Shown: positions 1 to 7,745, counted from the stretch's first letter. The stretch: DNA of 22,331 nucleotides from an uncultured Prevotella sp. (GCA_937916075.1 CALGHW010000063.1:1-22331); one strand, 5' to 3'. Notes: generated by a model not told the origin, from the sequence alone. Program-made: numbers and translations.

Positions 1-70
1 AATAGCTCAAAAATATGAGGCTCAAATCATACCAATTTATTTTTTCATCGTCACACAAGTGGGGAAATAC

Positions 71-114
71 AAAAGTGCGTATGGGTCAAAACATCTTTTA
101 GACCCATACGCACT
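71..114 (-). terminator. Terminator hairpin after rnc
   Basis: A 14-bp perfect inverted repeat (74-87 with 101-114) can extend by four A-U pairs past one bulged base, leaving a 4-nt loop. Read on the minus strand, the stem is followed by a short T-rich tail (TTTTGTATTT). It begins 38 nt after the rnc stop codon, the expected place for an intrinsic terminator of the acpP-fabF-rnc operon. Positions 1-70 beyond it show no recognisable gene. Confidence 0.8.
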
Positions 115-151
115 CGATTGTGATGACGAAAAAGCGGATGTCCCGCTGTGC

Positions 152-1204
152 TTATTCTATATTTTTAGGCTCTGCAAAAGCCATGGCTTCGGCTTTTGCG
201 ATAATATCTTCTCTTGACTCCTCCTGGGGCGTGGCCGTGATGTCCGACAGGTCAAACTCGTCGATGTCATGTGTGTCGGCCGTCTTTTCTAATTTGGGGT
301 TTTCGGCCAGTGTCACGTCGTGTACCGGTTCCGGGGCTTTGTCAGTAGCCGGCTTAGGCTGCGAGATGATGAAGTTGGCGCTTTCCTCCGTGTCGGGCAC
401 ACTCTCCACAGGCTCCTCCTCCATCTTGGTGCGACCGGCCTTGGCGGCAAACACGGCATCGATAAACTGCGGTTCGCGGCGGAGTTTCTGTAAAGTCTCC
501 TTCGACGCCAACTGCTGACTCTCTTTCTTGGAATATCCTTTGCCTGTTCCGCCCTCAAGACCCTCTATCATCGCGCGATAGCAGAATACGGGGCTGCTGT
601 TGTTCTCCTTGTGCTGCTCCACCAGTTTGAAGTCGAGCCGCACCCTGTTCTTTTGGCTCCATTCTATCAGCTTGCTCTTGAAGTTCACCTCTTTATAGGC
701 TACCTTGTCGATGTTAATGAGCTGGGCCAGCACACGTCGCTGCATAAACCGCATACAGGCGTCGTAGCCTTGGTCGAGATAGATGGCACCCACGAGCGCC
801 TCAAAGGCGTTGCCGCCCATGTAGCTGTTGTGCGAGTTGGTCTGTCCCGCTGATAAAATCAAGTGGTTGAGGCCCATCTCCTGGGCCAGTTTGTTGAGTG
901 TGTCGCGCTGCACGAGCTTGCTTCGGGTGTTGGTGAGAAATCCCTCCCGCTTGCCTTCAAAATGGCGGTATACGATGTCGCCCACCACAGCGTCGAGTAT
1001 AGCGTCGCCTAAAAACTCCAGGCGCTCATTGTTCAGGGGGCGGCCCTTGGCGTTACGCTTGGCCACGCTCTTGTGCATCAGCGCCAGTTTATAGTATTCG
1101 ATACGTCGGGGATAAAACCCCATGATGTCGTAAAGAGAAGAAAAAAGCTCCTTCTCCTTGCGGAAAGGGAGCTTTATTCTGTCTATGATATAATTATTCA
1201 GCAT
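152..1204 (-). CDS. rnc: Ribonuclease III
   Basis: Endoribonuclease that cleaves double-stranded RNA in rRNA maturation and mRNA decay (family knowledge). The signature NERLEFLGDA lies at residues 59-68 and the second acidic metal-binding segment NAFEALVGAIYLD at about 132-144. A double-stranded RNA-binding domain follows at about 175-243, ending GYSKKESQQLASKETL. The start at 1204 (MLNNYIIDRIKL) is preferred over a non-ATG codon at 1240, which would overlap fabF far more; even so the gene overlaps the fabF end by 11 bp, which implies translational coupling. The 350-residue protein is much longer than the roughly 225-250 usual for bacterial RNase III. The extra ~105 C-terminal residues are rich in Glu, Asp, Pro and Ala and look disordered. 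Last gene of the acpP-fabF-rnc unit. Confidence 0.96.
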   Translation of the reverse strand: MLNNYIIDRIKLPFRKEKELFSSLYDIMGFYPRRIEYYKLALMHKSVAKRNAKGRPLNNERLEFLGDAILDAVVGDIVYRHFEGKREGFLTNTRSKLVQRDTLNKLAQEMGLNHLILSAGQTNSHNSYMGGNAFEALVGAIYLDQGYDACMRFMQRRVLAQLINIDKVAYKEVNFKSKLIEWSQKNRVRLDFKLVEQHKENNSSPVFCYRAMIEGLEGGTGKGYSKKESQQLASKETLQKLRREPQFIDAVFAAKAGRTKMEEEPVESVPDTEESANFIISQPKPATDKAPEPVHDVTLAENPKLEKTADTHDIDEFDLSDITATPQEESREDIIAKAEAMAFAEPKNIE

Positions 1205-2456
1205 ATTTCTTGAAGATGACACAAGCGTTGTGACCGCCAAAGCCGAACGTGTTGCTCAGCGCAGCGCGCACCTCGCGCTTCTGTGCCTTGTTGAACGTGA
1301 AGTTCATGTTGTAGTCAATCTTCTCGTCTTTGTCGTCCTCCTCATGGTTGATGGTGGGCGGCACGATGTCGTTCTTAACAGCCAGGACAGAAGCCATGGC
1401 CTCTACGGCGCCAGCGGCACCGAGCAAGTGACCCGTCATCGACTTGGTCGAACTGATATTGAGCTTGTAGGCGTGCTCGCCGAATACCTGCTGGATAGCT
1501 TTTACCTCCGAGATGTCACCCACGGGTGTGGAAGTGCCGTGAACATTGATGTAGTCGATGTCCTCGGGCTTCATCTCTGCGTCTTCCAGGGCGTTCTCCA
1601 TCACGAGGCGCGCTCCCAGACCCTCGGGGTGAGAGGCGGTGATGTGGTGAGCGTCGGCACTCATGCCGGCACCGGCCATCTCGGCGTAAATCTTGGCGCC
1701 ACGGGCCTTGGCGTGCTCCAGCTCCTCGAGGATGAGGCAGCCGGCACCCTCGCCCATGATGAATCCGTCGCGGCTGGCGCTAAACGGACGAGAGGCGTGC
1801 TGGGGATCGTCGTTACGGGTAGAGAGGGCGTGCATGGCGTTGAAGCCGCCCACGCCACAGGCGCAGATGGCAGCCTCTGCACCACCGGCCACGATGGCGT
1901 CGGCCTTGCCCAGACGAATCAGGTTGAAAGCGTCGGCCAGGGCGTTGGTGGAAGAGGCGCAGGCCGATGTGGTGGTATAGTTGGGACCGTGGAATCCGAA
2001 GCGGATAGAAATCTGTCCGGCAGCGATGTCAGCGATCATCTTCGGGATGAAGAAGGGGTTGAACTTAGGACCGTCGGCCTCGTGCAGGCCATAGTACTTC
2101 ACCTCATCCTCGAAAGTCTTGATACCGCCGATGCCCACGCCGAACACCACGCCGATGCGGTTTTTGTTGGCCTGCTCCAGGTCCATTCCGCAGTCGTTGA
2201 CAGCCTGAATGGCGGAAATCATGGCCAGCTGTGTATAGCGGTCCATCTTGCGGGCTTCCTTGCGGTCGATAAAATCGTTTACGTTCAGACCCTTTACCTC
2301 GCAGGCAAACTGAGTCTTGAATTTAGATGCGTCAAACAATGTAATAGGTGCGGCACCGCTCACTCCGTTCACCAGGTTGTTCCAGGTTTCCTCAGGAGTG
2401 TTGCCCACGGGAGTCACAGCTCCCAGACCTGTTACAACAACTCTTTTTAATTCCAT
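1194..2456 (-). CDS. fabF: 3-oxoacyl-[acyl-carrier-protein] synthase II
   Basis: Condensing enzyme of type II fatty-acid synthesis: it adds a two-carbon unit from malonyl-ACP to acyl-ACP with loss of CO2, in the cytoplasm. The 420-residue length is typical. The thiolase-fold Cys-His-His triad is visible: Cys166 in TTTSACASSTNA, His306 in NVHGTSTPVGD and His343 in STKSMTGHLLGAAG. The C-terminal glycine-rich NTFGFGGHNA segment is present at about 402-411. The start MELKRVVVTGLGAVTP is the standard family N-terminus. It lies 132 bp downstream of acpP, whose product carries its substrate, and overlaps rnc by 11 bp at its 3' end. The gap to acpP holds an inverted heptamer repeat. Confidence 0.97.
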   Translation of the reverse strand: MELKRVVVTGLGAVTPVGNTPEETWNNLVNGVSGAAPITLFDASKFKTQFACEVKGLNVNDFIDRKEARKMDRYTQLAMISAIQAVNDCGMDLEQANKNRIGVVFGVGIGGIKTFEDEVKYYGLHEADGPKFNPFFIPKMIADIAAGQISIRFGFHGPNYTTTSACASSTNALADAFNLIRLGKADAIVAGGAEAAICACGVGGFNAMHALSTRNDDPQHASRPFSASRDGFIMGEGAGCLILEELEHAKARGAKIYAEMAGAGMSADAHHITASHPEGLGARLVMENALEDAEMKPEDIDYINVHGTSTPVGDISEVKAIQQVFGEHAYKLNISSTKSMTGHLLGAAGAVEAMASVLAVKNDIVPPTINHEEDDKDEKIDYNMNFTFNKAQKREVRAALSNTFGFGGHNACVIFKKYAE

Positions 2457-2482
2457 GTACAGTCAAAAATTAAAAGCGCTTG

Positions 2483-2562
2483 GCGTTTAGCGTTTAGTGA
2501 AGTCCATTCGAGAAACGTCTTCAGATAGGGTTGAAATCCGCTAAACGCTAAACGCTAAACGC
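2483..2562. repeat. Inverted heptamer repeat between acpP and fabF
   Basis: Two tandem heptamers (GCGTTTAGCGTTTAG, 2483-2497) face three complementary heptamers (CTAAACG repeated, 2541-2562). The 15-nt arm is perfectly complementary to 2541-2555, so the acpP-fabF transcript could form a long hairpin with a loop of about 43 nt. It may act as a processing, stability or attenuation element that sets the acpP/fabF ratio; that role is inference. Confidence 0.75.
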
Positions 2563-2588
2563 AGCAACGCGTGAATAAGAAAATATTA

Positions 2589-2825
2589 TTATTTTGCGTT
2601 CTCCTCGATGTAGCTGATGGCGTCACCTACGGTAGCGATCTTCTCAGCCTTGTCGTCTGGAATAGAAACACCGAACTCCTTCTCGAATTCCATGATGAGC
2701 TCAACAGTATCCAGAGAGTCAGCACCCAGATCGTTGGTGAAGCTTGCTTCGGGCTTTACCTCTGCCTCGTCAACACCCAGTTTATCTACGATGATTGCCT
2801 TTACTTTTGATTCAATTTCTGACAT
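2589..2825 (-). CDS. acpP: Acyl carrier protein
   Basis: Small acidic carrier of growing acyl chains in fatty-acid synthesis. The protein is 78 residues, the usual ACP length. The phosphopantetheine attachment site is Ser37 in LGADSLDTVELIMEFE. ATG at 2825 (MSEIESKV) is chosen because it matches the family N-terminus; upstream in-frame codons would run back toward the promoter. The leader before the start is A+T-rich with no Shine-Dalgarno site, normal for this phylum. It is the first gene of acpP-fabF-rnc, transcribed from the promoter at 2880-2911. Confidence 0.97.
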   Translation of the reverse strand: MSEIESKVKAIIVDKLGVDEAEVKPEASFTNDLGADSLDTVELIMEFEKEFGVSIPDDKAEKIATVGDAISYIEENAK

Positions 2826-2879
2826 GATTTTAATTTTTAAAATGTTAATAATGATTTCTGTTTCCGAAATTTTCGGCTG

Positions 2880-2911
2880 CAAAGTAACTAATTTTTATTC
2901 ATATATACAAA
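2880..2911 (-). promoter_or_regulatory. Promoter of acpP-fabF-rnc
   Basis: On the minus strand the -7 box is TTACTTTG (2880-2887), one base off TAnnTTTG. A -33 TTTG (2908-2911) lies 20 bp upstream, inside the 19-21 bp spacing known for Bacteroidota sigma-ABfr promoters. Predicted start near 2875 gives a leader of about 50 nt. Confidence 0.65.
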
Positions 2912-3005
2912 TAAAATCGCTAAAAAGCAACGGTTTTTGCACATTTGAGGGGTGATTGTGCATACCTTGTTTGTCTTTTATGGCGCTTTTTTGTATAAAT
3001 GGGCT

Positions 3006-5000
3006 TTAGAATTTCCATCTTAGTTGGAAGTCAAGGTCGGTCATAAAAGAGCCTTCAATGGCTTGGAGTCCTGTGCCGATGGTGCTGCGGTCCAGGTATT
3101 TGGTGGTTCCGGTTTTGGCCATCAGCATGAGGTGGCTGTTCAGGTCGGCGCGTGCCATCAGCATGCAGCGCAGTCCGTGGCCCGAGAGGGCGGTCATGCC
3201 GAAACTGTTGAGCGGTCCGGGTTCGTAGGTGTACAGGCGACTGTCGTAGCTGTCGGTGTGGAAGTAATGGGCGTCCACATGCAGTTGCAGCCAGCGTAAG
3301 GGCTTGCAGCCCACCCGTTGCGACAGCATATAGCCTTGGTCGCAGCCGGTCACCATCGCCCAGTCGGCTTGGGTGACGGTGGTCCATGGTCCGTGGCTGT
3401 GGCTGGCGCTGAGCCGTCCCCGCTGTGTGGTCTGTCGTACGAGGGCCGTTTTCTTGTCGTTGTCCCAATAGCGTGTGTGTGCCCGGTAGCGTCCGTAGAG
3501 GGTCCAAGGGCCGAGCGTGAGTGTGGCTGTGGCTTGGGTGTCAAAGGCGTCGGACGCCGCCGACACCCTGTAGCGGGGGTCGGCAAAGTGGGCGTAGTCT
3601 ATGTAGGCGGTGAGTCTTAGTTGGCTGGTGGGCTTCCAGTCGGTGCCCAGGTAGACGCCTTGTTCGTTTTGCAGTCGTCCGCCCTCGCTGAAGCTGTTGC
3701 CCCAGAGCGATGTGTAGCCGCGTGAGTAATAGCGGTGCAGCAGCACGATATTCAGGCGGTAGGGCACGGTGAGGGCCACGCTGTTCACGGTGGCGATGGA
3801 GCCGTGGCGGTCGGTGGCCGTCTCTCCGCTGACGCTCAGCAGGCGTGAGGTGTAGCCATAGTCGAGGCCGAGGTTGGCCAGTTGGTTGCCTTGTGGATAG
3901 TGGCGTCGGTATAGCGCGCGGGTGTCCGGGCGGAGCGGTCGGCTGAGGTAGGTGTATACGGCGGTGAGTCCGAGGCGGAATCCGCCTTGGAAGTAGTGCA
4001 GGTTGGCTCCCGAGGTAGTGGTGTATACATTATTCTTCTTGGCCATCTCTTGGGGCGTGCGGTGGTAGCCGGTTTTGACGATGGTGGCGATGGTGCCGTC
4101 GTCCTTGTTGAGGGTGGCGTCGTGCGGTCGGCAGGATGCGAAGGCGCTGAGCGTCAGTCGGCGGCTGAGGCTTACCGTGGCGGCCAGCCCCTGGAAGTAG
4201 GAGGCCGCGCTGCGCGAGAGCGACGGTCGGAAGCCGTTGGCGGCACGTCCCAGGCTGGACAGCAGGGCCGCCTTGCCCAGACTGAATCCCGTGTTGAGTG
4301 CCAGGCCCATGCCAAACTGGGCGTTGAAGTGTCCGGCCGTCACGTTTTGCCACCGTCCCCACTGTCGGAGTTGCACGAAGTAGGCATAGTGGTCATACCC
4401 CATCGTGTTTTTATAGGCGAAGAAAGGCTCGCCACTGTCTTGCGCCGCGGCCAGTCCCATCCTCAGGTGGCGTGCGGTGAAGTCGTAGCGGAGGGAGTGC
4501 CGGTACTTGTAGCCTAAGTAACCGTTGCGGTCGCCTTTACGCTGGTAGAGTGGCAAGTGGAGTGTGCCCAGCAGCTGTTGGCGGTTGGGTGTCAGCAGCT
4601 GTTGGAGCGAATGGGTGTCGTCGGCCGGTTCTCCTATATATATAAAGTAGGAGAGCAGCAGTCGTCGGTTATAGTCTATCGAGGGGATGGCTATCAGCTC
4701 GTCCAAGGTTTTCAGGGGGCCATGGCGTTGGCGGTATTCACAGAGGTCCTCTATCTGCCGTGCTGTGAGGAAAGGCAGTTGTTCGAGTTCCTCTCTGGTG
4801 GCCGTGTTGAGGTCGATGGGCTGGGCGGCCATCTGGCAGAGCCATTCGTAGGTCTGCTCGTCCAGCTGTTCGCTGTCGTCCTCGCCGGCCGTCATCTCGT
4901 CGTAATATCTCACCCATGGCGCGCCCTCCTCCTGGGCCGTGGCCGGAGAGTTACAAAGAAAGGTGCACAGGATGACGATGGGTAGGTAAAGATTCTGCAT
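3006..5000 (-). CDS. Helix-hairpin-helix protein with outer-membrane-like body
   Basis: Exported protein of 664 residues. Residues 1-23 form a signal peptide (MQNLYLPIVILCTFLC..., cut near ATAQ). Residues about 61-107 form a ComEA-like helix-hairpin-helix unit (IDLNTATREELEQLPFL, then YRQRHGPLKTLDEL). The remaining ~540 residues are rich in Tyr, Arg, Gly and Thr with alternating polar and aromatic residues, and end in LDFQLRWKF with a terminal Phe. That pattern fits an outer-membrane beta-barrel, so the surface or periplasmic location is inferred. ATG at 5000 is preferred to the TTG at 5009, which lies within the -7 box. Similar HhH proteins are widespread in Bacteroidales without a known function. 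It is divergent from the DUF4294 gene across a 93-bp gap. Confidence 0.82.
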   Translation of the reverse strand: MQNLYLPIVILCTFLCNSPATAQEEGAPWVRYYDEMTAGEDDSEQLDEQTYEWLCQMAAQPIDLNTATREELEQLPFLTARQIEDLCEYRQRHGPLKTLDELIAIPSIDYNRRLLLSYFIYIGEPADDTHSLQQLLTPNRQQLLGTLHLPLYQRKGDRNGYLGYKYRHSLRYDFTARHLRMGLAAAQDSGEPFFAYKNTMGYDHYAYFVQLRQWGRWQNVTAGHFNAQFGMGLALNTGFSLGKAALLSSLGRAANGFRPSLSRSAASYFQGLAATVSLSRRLTLSAFASCRPHDATLNKDDGTIATIVKTGYHRTPQEMAKKNNVYTTTSGANLHYFQGGFRLGLTAVYTYLSRPLRPDTRALYRRHYPQGNQLANLGLDYGYTSRLLSVSGETATDRHGSIATVNSVALTVPYRLNIVLLHRYYSRGYTSLWGNSFSEGGRLQNEQGVYLGTDWKPTSQLRLTAYIDYAHFADPRYRVSAASDAFDTQATATLTLGPWTLYGRYRAHTRYWDNDKKTALVRQTTQRGRLSASHSHGPWTTVTQADWAMVTGCDQGYMLSQRVGCKPLRWLQLHVDAHYFHTDSYDSRLYTYEPGPLNSFGMTALSGHGLRCMLMARADLNSHLMLMAKTGTTKYLDRSTIGTGLQAIEGSFMTDLDFQLRWKF

Positions 5001-5006
5001 ACGGGA

Positions 5007-5014
5007 CAAAGGTA
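5007..5014 (-). promoter_or_regulatory. -7 box of the HhH gene, next to its start codon
   Basis: TACCTTTG on the minus strand is a perfect TAnnTTTG match and ends 6 nt before the ATG at 5000. The predicted transcription start lies within about 1-3 nt of the ATG, so the message would be leaderless. No clear TTTG is seen at -33. Confidence 0.55.
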
Positions 5015-5077
5015 CACTTTTTTGTTAAATAAACTCTAAATATCCTTCTTTTTCTGTGGCAAACGGAAAAATATGGC

Positions 5078-5085
5078 TACATTTG
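5078..5085 (+). promoter_or_regulatory. -7 box of the DUF4294 gene, next to its start codon
   Basis: TACATTTG matches TAnnTTTG. A one-mismatch -33 (TCTG, 5053-5056) lies 21 bp upstream. The predicted transcription start is near 5089-5091, only a few bases before the ATG at 5094. The box lies downstream of an in-frame ATG at 5073, which argues against that earlier start. Confidence 0.55.
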
Positions 5086-5093
5086 CGCAGATT

Positions 5094-5735
5094 ATGAATA
5101 GACTGCTTCTGACATTGTTTTTAGGCGTGGCCGCCGCAGGGTGTCATGCCCAGACCACAGGCGACAGTAAGGTACATCCAGAGGACCGTCCTGTGGATAT
5201 GGACAATCCCACCTTTGTCCCTACGGTCAAGGTGGGCAAGGTGCTCGACCATGGCGACAGCATCCAGTATATGGAGATGAACAATGTCTATGTCTATCCC
5301 CAGCTGACGTTTAAGAGCGAGAGCCAGGCCGCGGCCTATATGCGGCTGGTGCGCAACGTGAAGTTGGTGTTGCCGATAGCCAAGGAGGCCAACCAGATTA
5401 TCCAGGAGACTTATGAGTATCTGGAGACGCTGCCCAACAAGAAGGCCAAGGACGAGCACATGAAGGTGGTGGAAAAGGAGATATTCCGCACTTACAAGCC
5501 GCGTATGAAGAAGCTGACCTATTCGCAGGGCAAGTTGCTCATCAAGTTGGTGTACCGTGAGTGCAACTCCTCGTCATACGACCTCATCAAGGCTTTCCTC
5601 GGTCCTATCCGCGCCGGATTCTACCAGGCTTTCTCGGCCCTTTTTGGTGCCAGCCTGCGCAAGGACTATGACCCGGAGGGCACCGACCGCCTCACGGAGC
5701 GTGTGGTTCTGATGGTGGAGGCAGGCCAGTTGTAG
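5094..5735 (+). CDS. DUF4294 family exported protein
   Basis: Protein of 213 residues with an N-terminal hydrophobic signal (MNRLLLTLFLGVAAAGCHAQ). The cysteine at 17 could be a weak lipobox, or the signal may be cut after CHA. The conserved body starts around VLDHGDSIQYMEMNNVYVYP and runs to RLTERVVLMVEAGQL. It includes the blocks LPNKKAKDEHMK, MKKLTYSQGKLLIKLVYREC and FGASLRKDYDPEGTDRL, which I recognise as DUF4294, a Bacteroidota family of unknown function. ATG 5094 is chosen over 5073 because the -7 box lies between them and because it gives a clean signal peptide. It faces a bidirectional terminator at its 3' end and is divergent from the HhH barrel gene. Confidence 0.85.
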   Translation: MNRLLLTLFLGVAAAGCHAQTTGDSKVHPEDRPVDMDNPTFVPTVKVGKVLDHGDSIQYMEMNNVYVYPQLTFKSESQAAAYMRLVRNVKLVLPIAKEANQIIQETYEYLETLPNKKAKDEHMKVVEKEIFRTYKPRMKKLTYSQGKLLIKLVYRECNSSSYDLIKAFLGPIRAGFYQAFSALFGASLRKDYDPEGTDRLTERVVLMVEAGQL

Positions 5736-5800
5736 TCCTTACTTGCAGGATTCGCCTTAGTGAGTCTGTCATGTGGATGCTAACAAAGAATTGTATATTA

Positions 5801-5864
5801 AAAAAGACAGAAGTCAAGGGATTGGAGGGCCTTGTGTCGCCCAGCAGTTCCTTGACTTCTGTTT
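5801..5864. terminator. Bidirectional terminator between convergent genes
   Basis: A 13-bp perfect stem (5807-5819 with 5850-5862, ACAGAAGTCAAGG) is preceded by A5 and followed by T3. It lies between the end of the DUF4294 gene (plus) and the stop of the glycosyltransferase (minus, 5865), so it can stop transcription from both sides. The loop is 30 nt. Confidence 0.75.
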
Positions 5865-6962
5865 CTATTCAGCGTCTGTTGTGTTGAGTGAGTCGGTGAC
5901 GTTGCGCCGGCTCTTCTTTTTCAGTTCAAAGTCCACCCGTTCCATCACCTGTTCCGGCCGGATATTGTTCATGCAGGCAAAGTCCCCCCGCAGGCAAGGC
6001 TTGTTGCCGTAGATGCTGCAGGGTCGGCACGGCAGGTCCACCTGCACGGCGTTGTGGGGCGACTGTTGCCACCCCATGAATCCGGCAAACGGATGTGTGG
6101 CTCCCCAGATACTCACCACGGGCACCCCCACCAGGGAGGCCATGTGCATGTTGGCGCTGTCCATCGACACCATCAGGTCGAGGTGGCTCATCAGTATCAG
6201 CTCCTGCTGCATGTTCTCCAGGTGTCGGCTCACGTAGACGCTATGGCCTATCTCCCGGCACCATTGGCTGAAGCATTGGTCCTCCTGTTCGCCCCGTCCG
6301 AAGAAGAAGATACGCGCGTCGGGATAGCGTTCCGCAATCATGTCCACCACCTTGCGCATGAGCGGCAGGGGGTAAATCTTCCCTGCATGGGCCGCAAAGG
6401 GTGCGATGCCAATCCAGCGCTCGTAGTACTTCTTGGGACCGATGGCCGCGGGCAGCAGGTTGAGGTTGCCTCCCTCAGGCGGAAACAGCGAGGTGAATCC
6501 CAGCGTGACGGGGTAGCCCAGCCGCGCCAGGACCTCCGCATAGTTCTGAAAGGGAGTGGGCTGCTGCACCAGCCGCTTGTCCTTCTGGCGTACCAGCTGG
6601 CGGCGGCCGTTACGGTGCTTGTCGATATGGGCCACCTTGTAGCGGTCCACGTTAAACCGCAGCCGCAGGTATTCCGAGCGTAGCACGTCGTGGAAGTCGG
6701 CCACGGCCGTGAAGTTCTTGGCGGTGAGCCGGCGGTAGAGGGCGTTCAGCCCCTTGATGCCGTGGTATTCCCTTTTCAGGTCGGCCTCCATGAAGCTGAC
6801 GTTGGGTGCCAGGTCTTCGAAGAAAGGTCGGGCGAAGCTCCGGCTCAGCACGGTGATGCGCAAGTCGGGATAAGTGTTGGCCAGCGAGTAGACCACCGGC
6901 ACCGCCATCGCCACGTCGCCCAGGGCCGAGAAGCGGATAATCAGGATATGGTCTTTTCTCAT
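5865..6962 (-). CDS. Glycosyltransferase family 9 (heptosyltransferase-like)
   Basis: 365-residue GT-B fold enzyme of the ADP-heptose:LPS heptosyltransferase family, expected to add a sugar to lipopolysaccharide or another envelope glycan on the cytoplasmic face of the inner membrane. The N-terminal motif ILIIRFSALGDVAMAVPVV (residues 6-24) is diagnostic. The donor-site half contains GIAPFAAHAGKIYPLP (185-200) and MVSMDSANMHMASLVGVPVV (264-283), followed by SIWGATHPFAGF. A cysteine-rich stretch (residues 312-330, CRPCSIYGNKPCLRGDFAC) is typical of this branch. The start at 6962 has a GGAG 5 nt upstream, unusual for this phylum. It lies 16 bp after the DUF4254 gene and is probably cotranscribed with it. 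Sugar and acceptor cannot be read from sequence. Confidence 0.92.
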   Translation of the reverse strand: MRKDHILIIRFSALGDVAMAVPVVYSLANTYPDLRITVLSRSFARPFFEDLAPNVSFMEADLKREYHGIKGLNALYRRLTAKNFTAVADFHDVLRSEYLRLRFNVDRYKVAHIDKHRNGRRQLVRQKDKRLVQQPTPFQNYAEVLARLGYPVTLGFTSLFPPEGGNLNLLPAAIGPKKYYERWIGIAPFAAHAGKIYPLPLMRKVVDMIAERYPDARIFFFGRGEQEDQCFSQWCREIGHSVYVSRHLENMQQELILMSHLDLMVSMDSANMHMASLVGVPVVSIWGATHPFAGFMGWQQSPHNAVQVDLPCRPCSIYGNKPCLRGDFACMNNIRPEQVMERVDFELKKKSRRNVTDSLNTTDAE

Positions 6963-6978
6963 ATTTCTCCGCTCCGCG

Positions 6979-7584
6979 TTATTTCTGTCCGTAAAGCACG
7001 GGGTTGGTGGCCGGGTCGTTGTACATCTTCATCTGCCGGTACACCTTCATGTATTTCCGTCCGGCGGCGATGTCCTCCAGCAGTTGGTCAATGGCGAGCG
7101 AGAGGTCTTTCTGCTGTTCCAGCAGCACGTCCAGCTTAGCTTTGCACTTGGCGATATGCTCGGCCGAGGCGTCGGTGCGCTCGGTCTGTTCCTTCATGTG
7201 GTAAATCTTCAGGGCCAGGATTGACAGGCGGTCGATGGCCCAGGCCGGGCTCTCGGTGTTGAGGCGCGCGTCGGGCAGTGGCTTCACGTCGCCATAGTGG
7301 CTGCGGAAGAAGCTGTCAATCTGCTCCACGAGGTCGGTGCGGTCCTGGTTGCTGCGGTCAATGCGCCGCTTGAGCTGCAAGGCCTCGTTGGCGTCGATAT
7401 GCGGATTGCGGATGATGTCCTCCAGATGCCACTGCACGGTGTCAATCCAGCATTTCATATACAGGCTATAGTCAATAGAATCCCGGTCGTAGGGATTGTG
7501 AATAGGTGTGTCCACGTTATCGGTCAGGTGATAGTCGCGTATAGCCTGGCCGAATATACGGTTGCAATTTTCTGTAAATGACAT
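6979..7584 (-). CDS. DUF4254 family protein
   Basis: 201-residue soluble, helix-rich protein with no signal peptide or membrane segment. It starts MSFTENCNRIFGQAIRDYH. The blocks RNPHIDANEALQLKRRIDRS, LVEQIDSFF and ESPAWAIDRLSILALKIYHM match the DUF4254 family, a Bacteroidota protein of unknown function often found beside family 9 glycosyltransferases. ATG at 7584 is chosen over the upstream TTG at 7620, which sits inside the -7 box. A coiled coil is likely at about residues 130-180. With the glycosyltransferase 16 bp downstream it forms a two-gene operon, suggesting an accessory role in envelope glycan assembly; this is inference from context. Confidence 0.87.
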   Translation of the reverse strand: MSFTENCNRIFGQAIRDYHLTDNVDTPIHNPYDRDSIDYSLYMKCWIDTVQWHLEDIIRNPHIDANEALQLKRRIDRSNQDRTDLVEQIDSFFRSHYGDVKPLPDARLNTESPAWAIDRLSILALKIYHMKEQTERTDASAEHIAKCKAKLDVLLEQQKDLSLAIDQLLEDIAAGRKYMKVYRQMKMYNDPATNPVLYGQK

Positions 7585-7617
7585 TATTGAGTTGTTTATG
7601 TAATTTTTTCTATTTTG

Positions 7618-7652
7618 CAAAACTAAACAATCTTTTTCAATTAGCCAACAAA
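7618..7652 (-). promoter_or_regulatory. Promoter of DUF4254-glycosyltransferase operon
   Basis: On the minus strand the -7 box TAGTTTTG (7618-7625) is a perfect TAnnTTTG match. Candidate -33 elements are TTTG (7649-7652, spacing 23) or TTGG (7645-7648, spacing 19). The predicted leader is about 29 nt. Confidence 0.55.
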
Positions 7653-7737
7653 ATGGCTGTATTTTCCCCAGTTTCCAACTTTTTTATATATATTTTAAAG
7701 GTATTGCAATATTTTCCTTTATTCACGGAAAAATCAC

Positions 7738-7745
7738 TATCTTTG
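7738..7745 (+). promoter_or_regulatory. -7 box of the OPT transporter gene
   Basis: TATCTTTG matches TAnnTTTG. A weak -33 (TTTC, 7713-7716) lies 21 bp upstream. The start would be near 7750, giving an A-rich leader of about 64 nt before the ATG at 7814. Confidence 0.6.

Noticed and set aside
1..70. A gene at the left edge
   Set aside because: Both strands hit stops quickly and no plausible start with a usable frame is present.
1230..2450. A 406-codon open frame antisense to fabF
   Set aside because: Its product is low-complexity Val/Gly/His/Ala-rich with no fold or family likeness, and fabF on the other strand is unmistakable. High GC content leaves antisense frames open.
2939..2962. A terminator for the HhH gene (TGCACA/TGTGCA)
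   Set aside because: The stem is only 6 bp and on the transcribed strand is followed by A rather than T.
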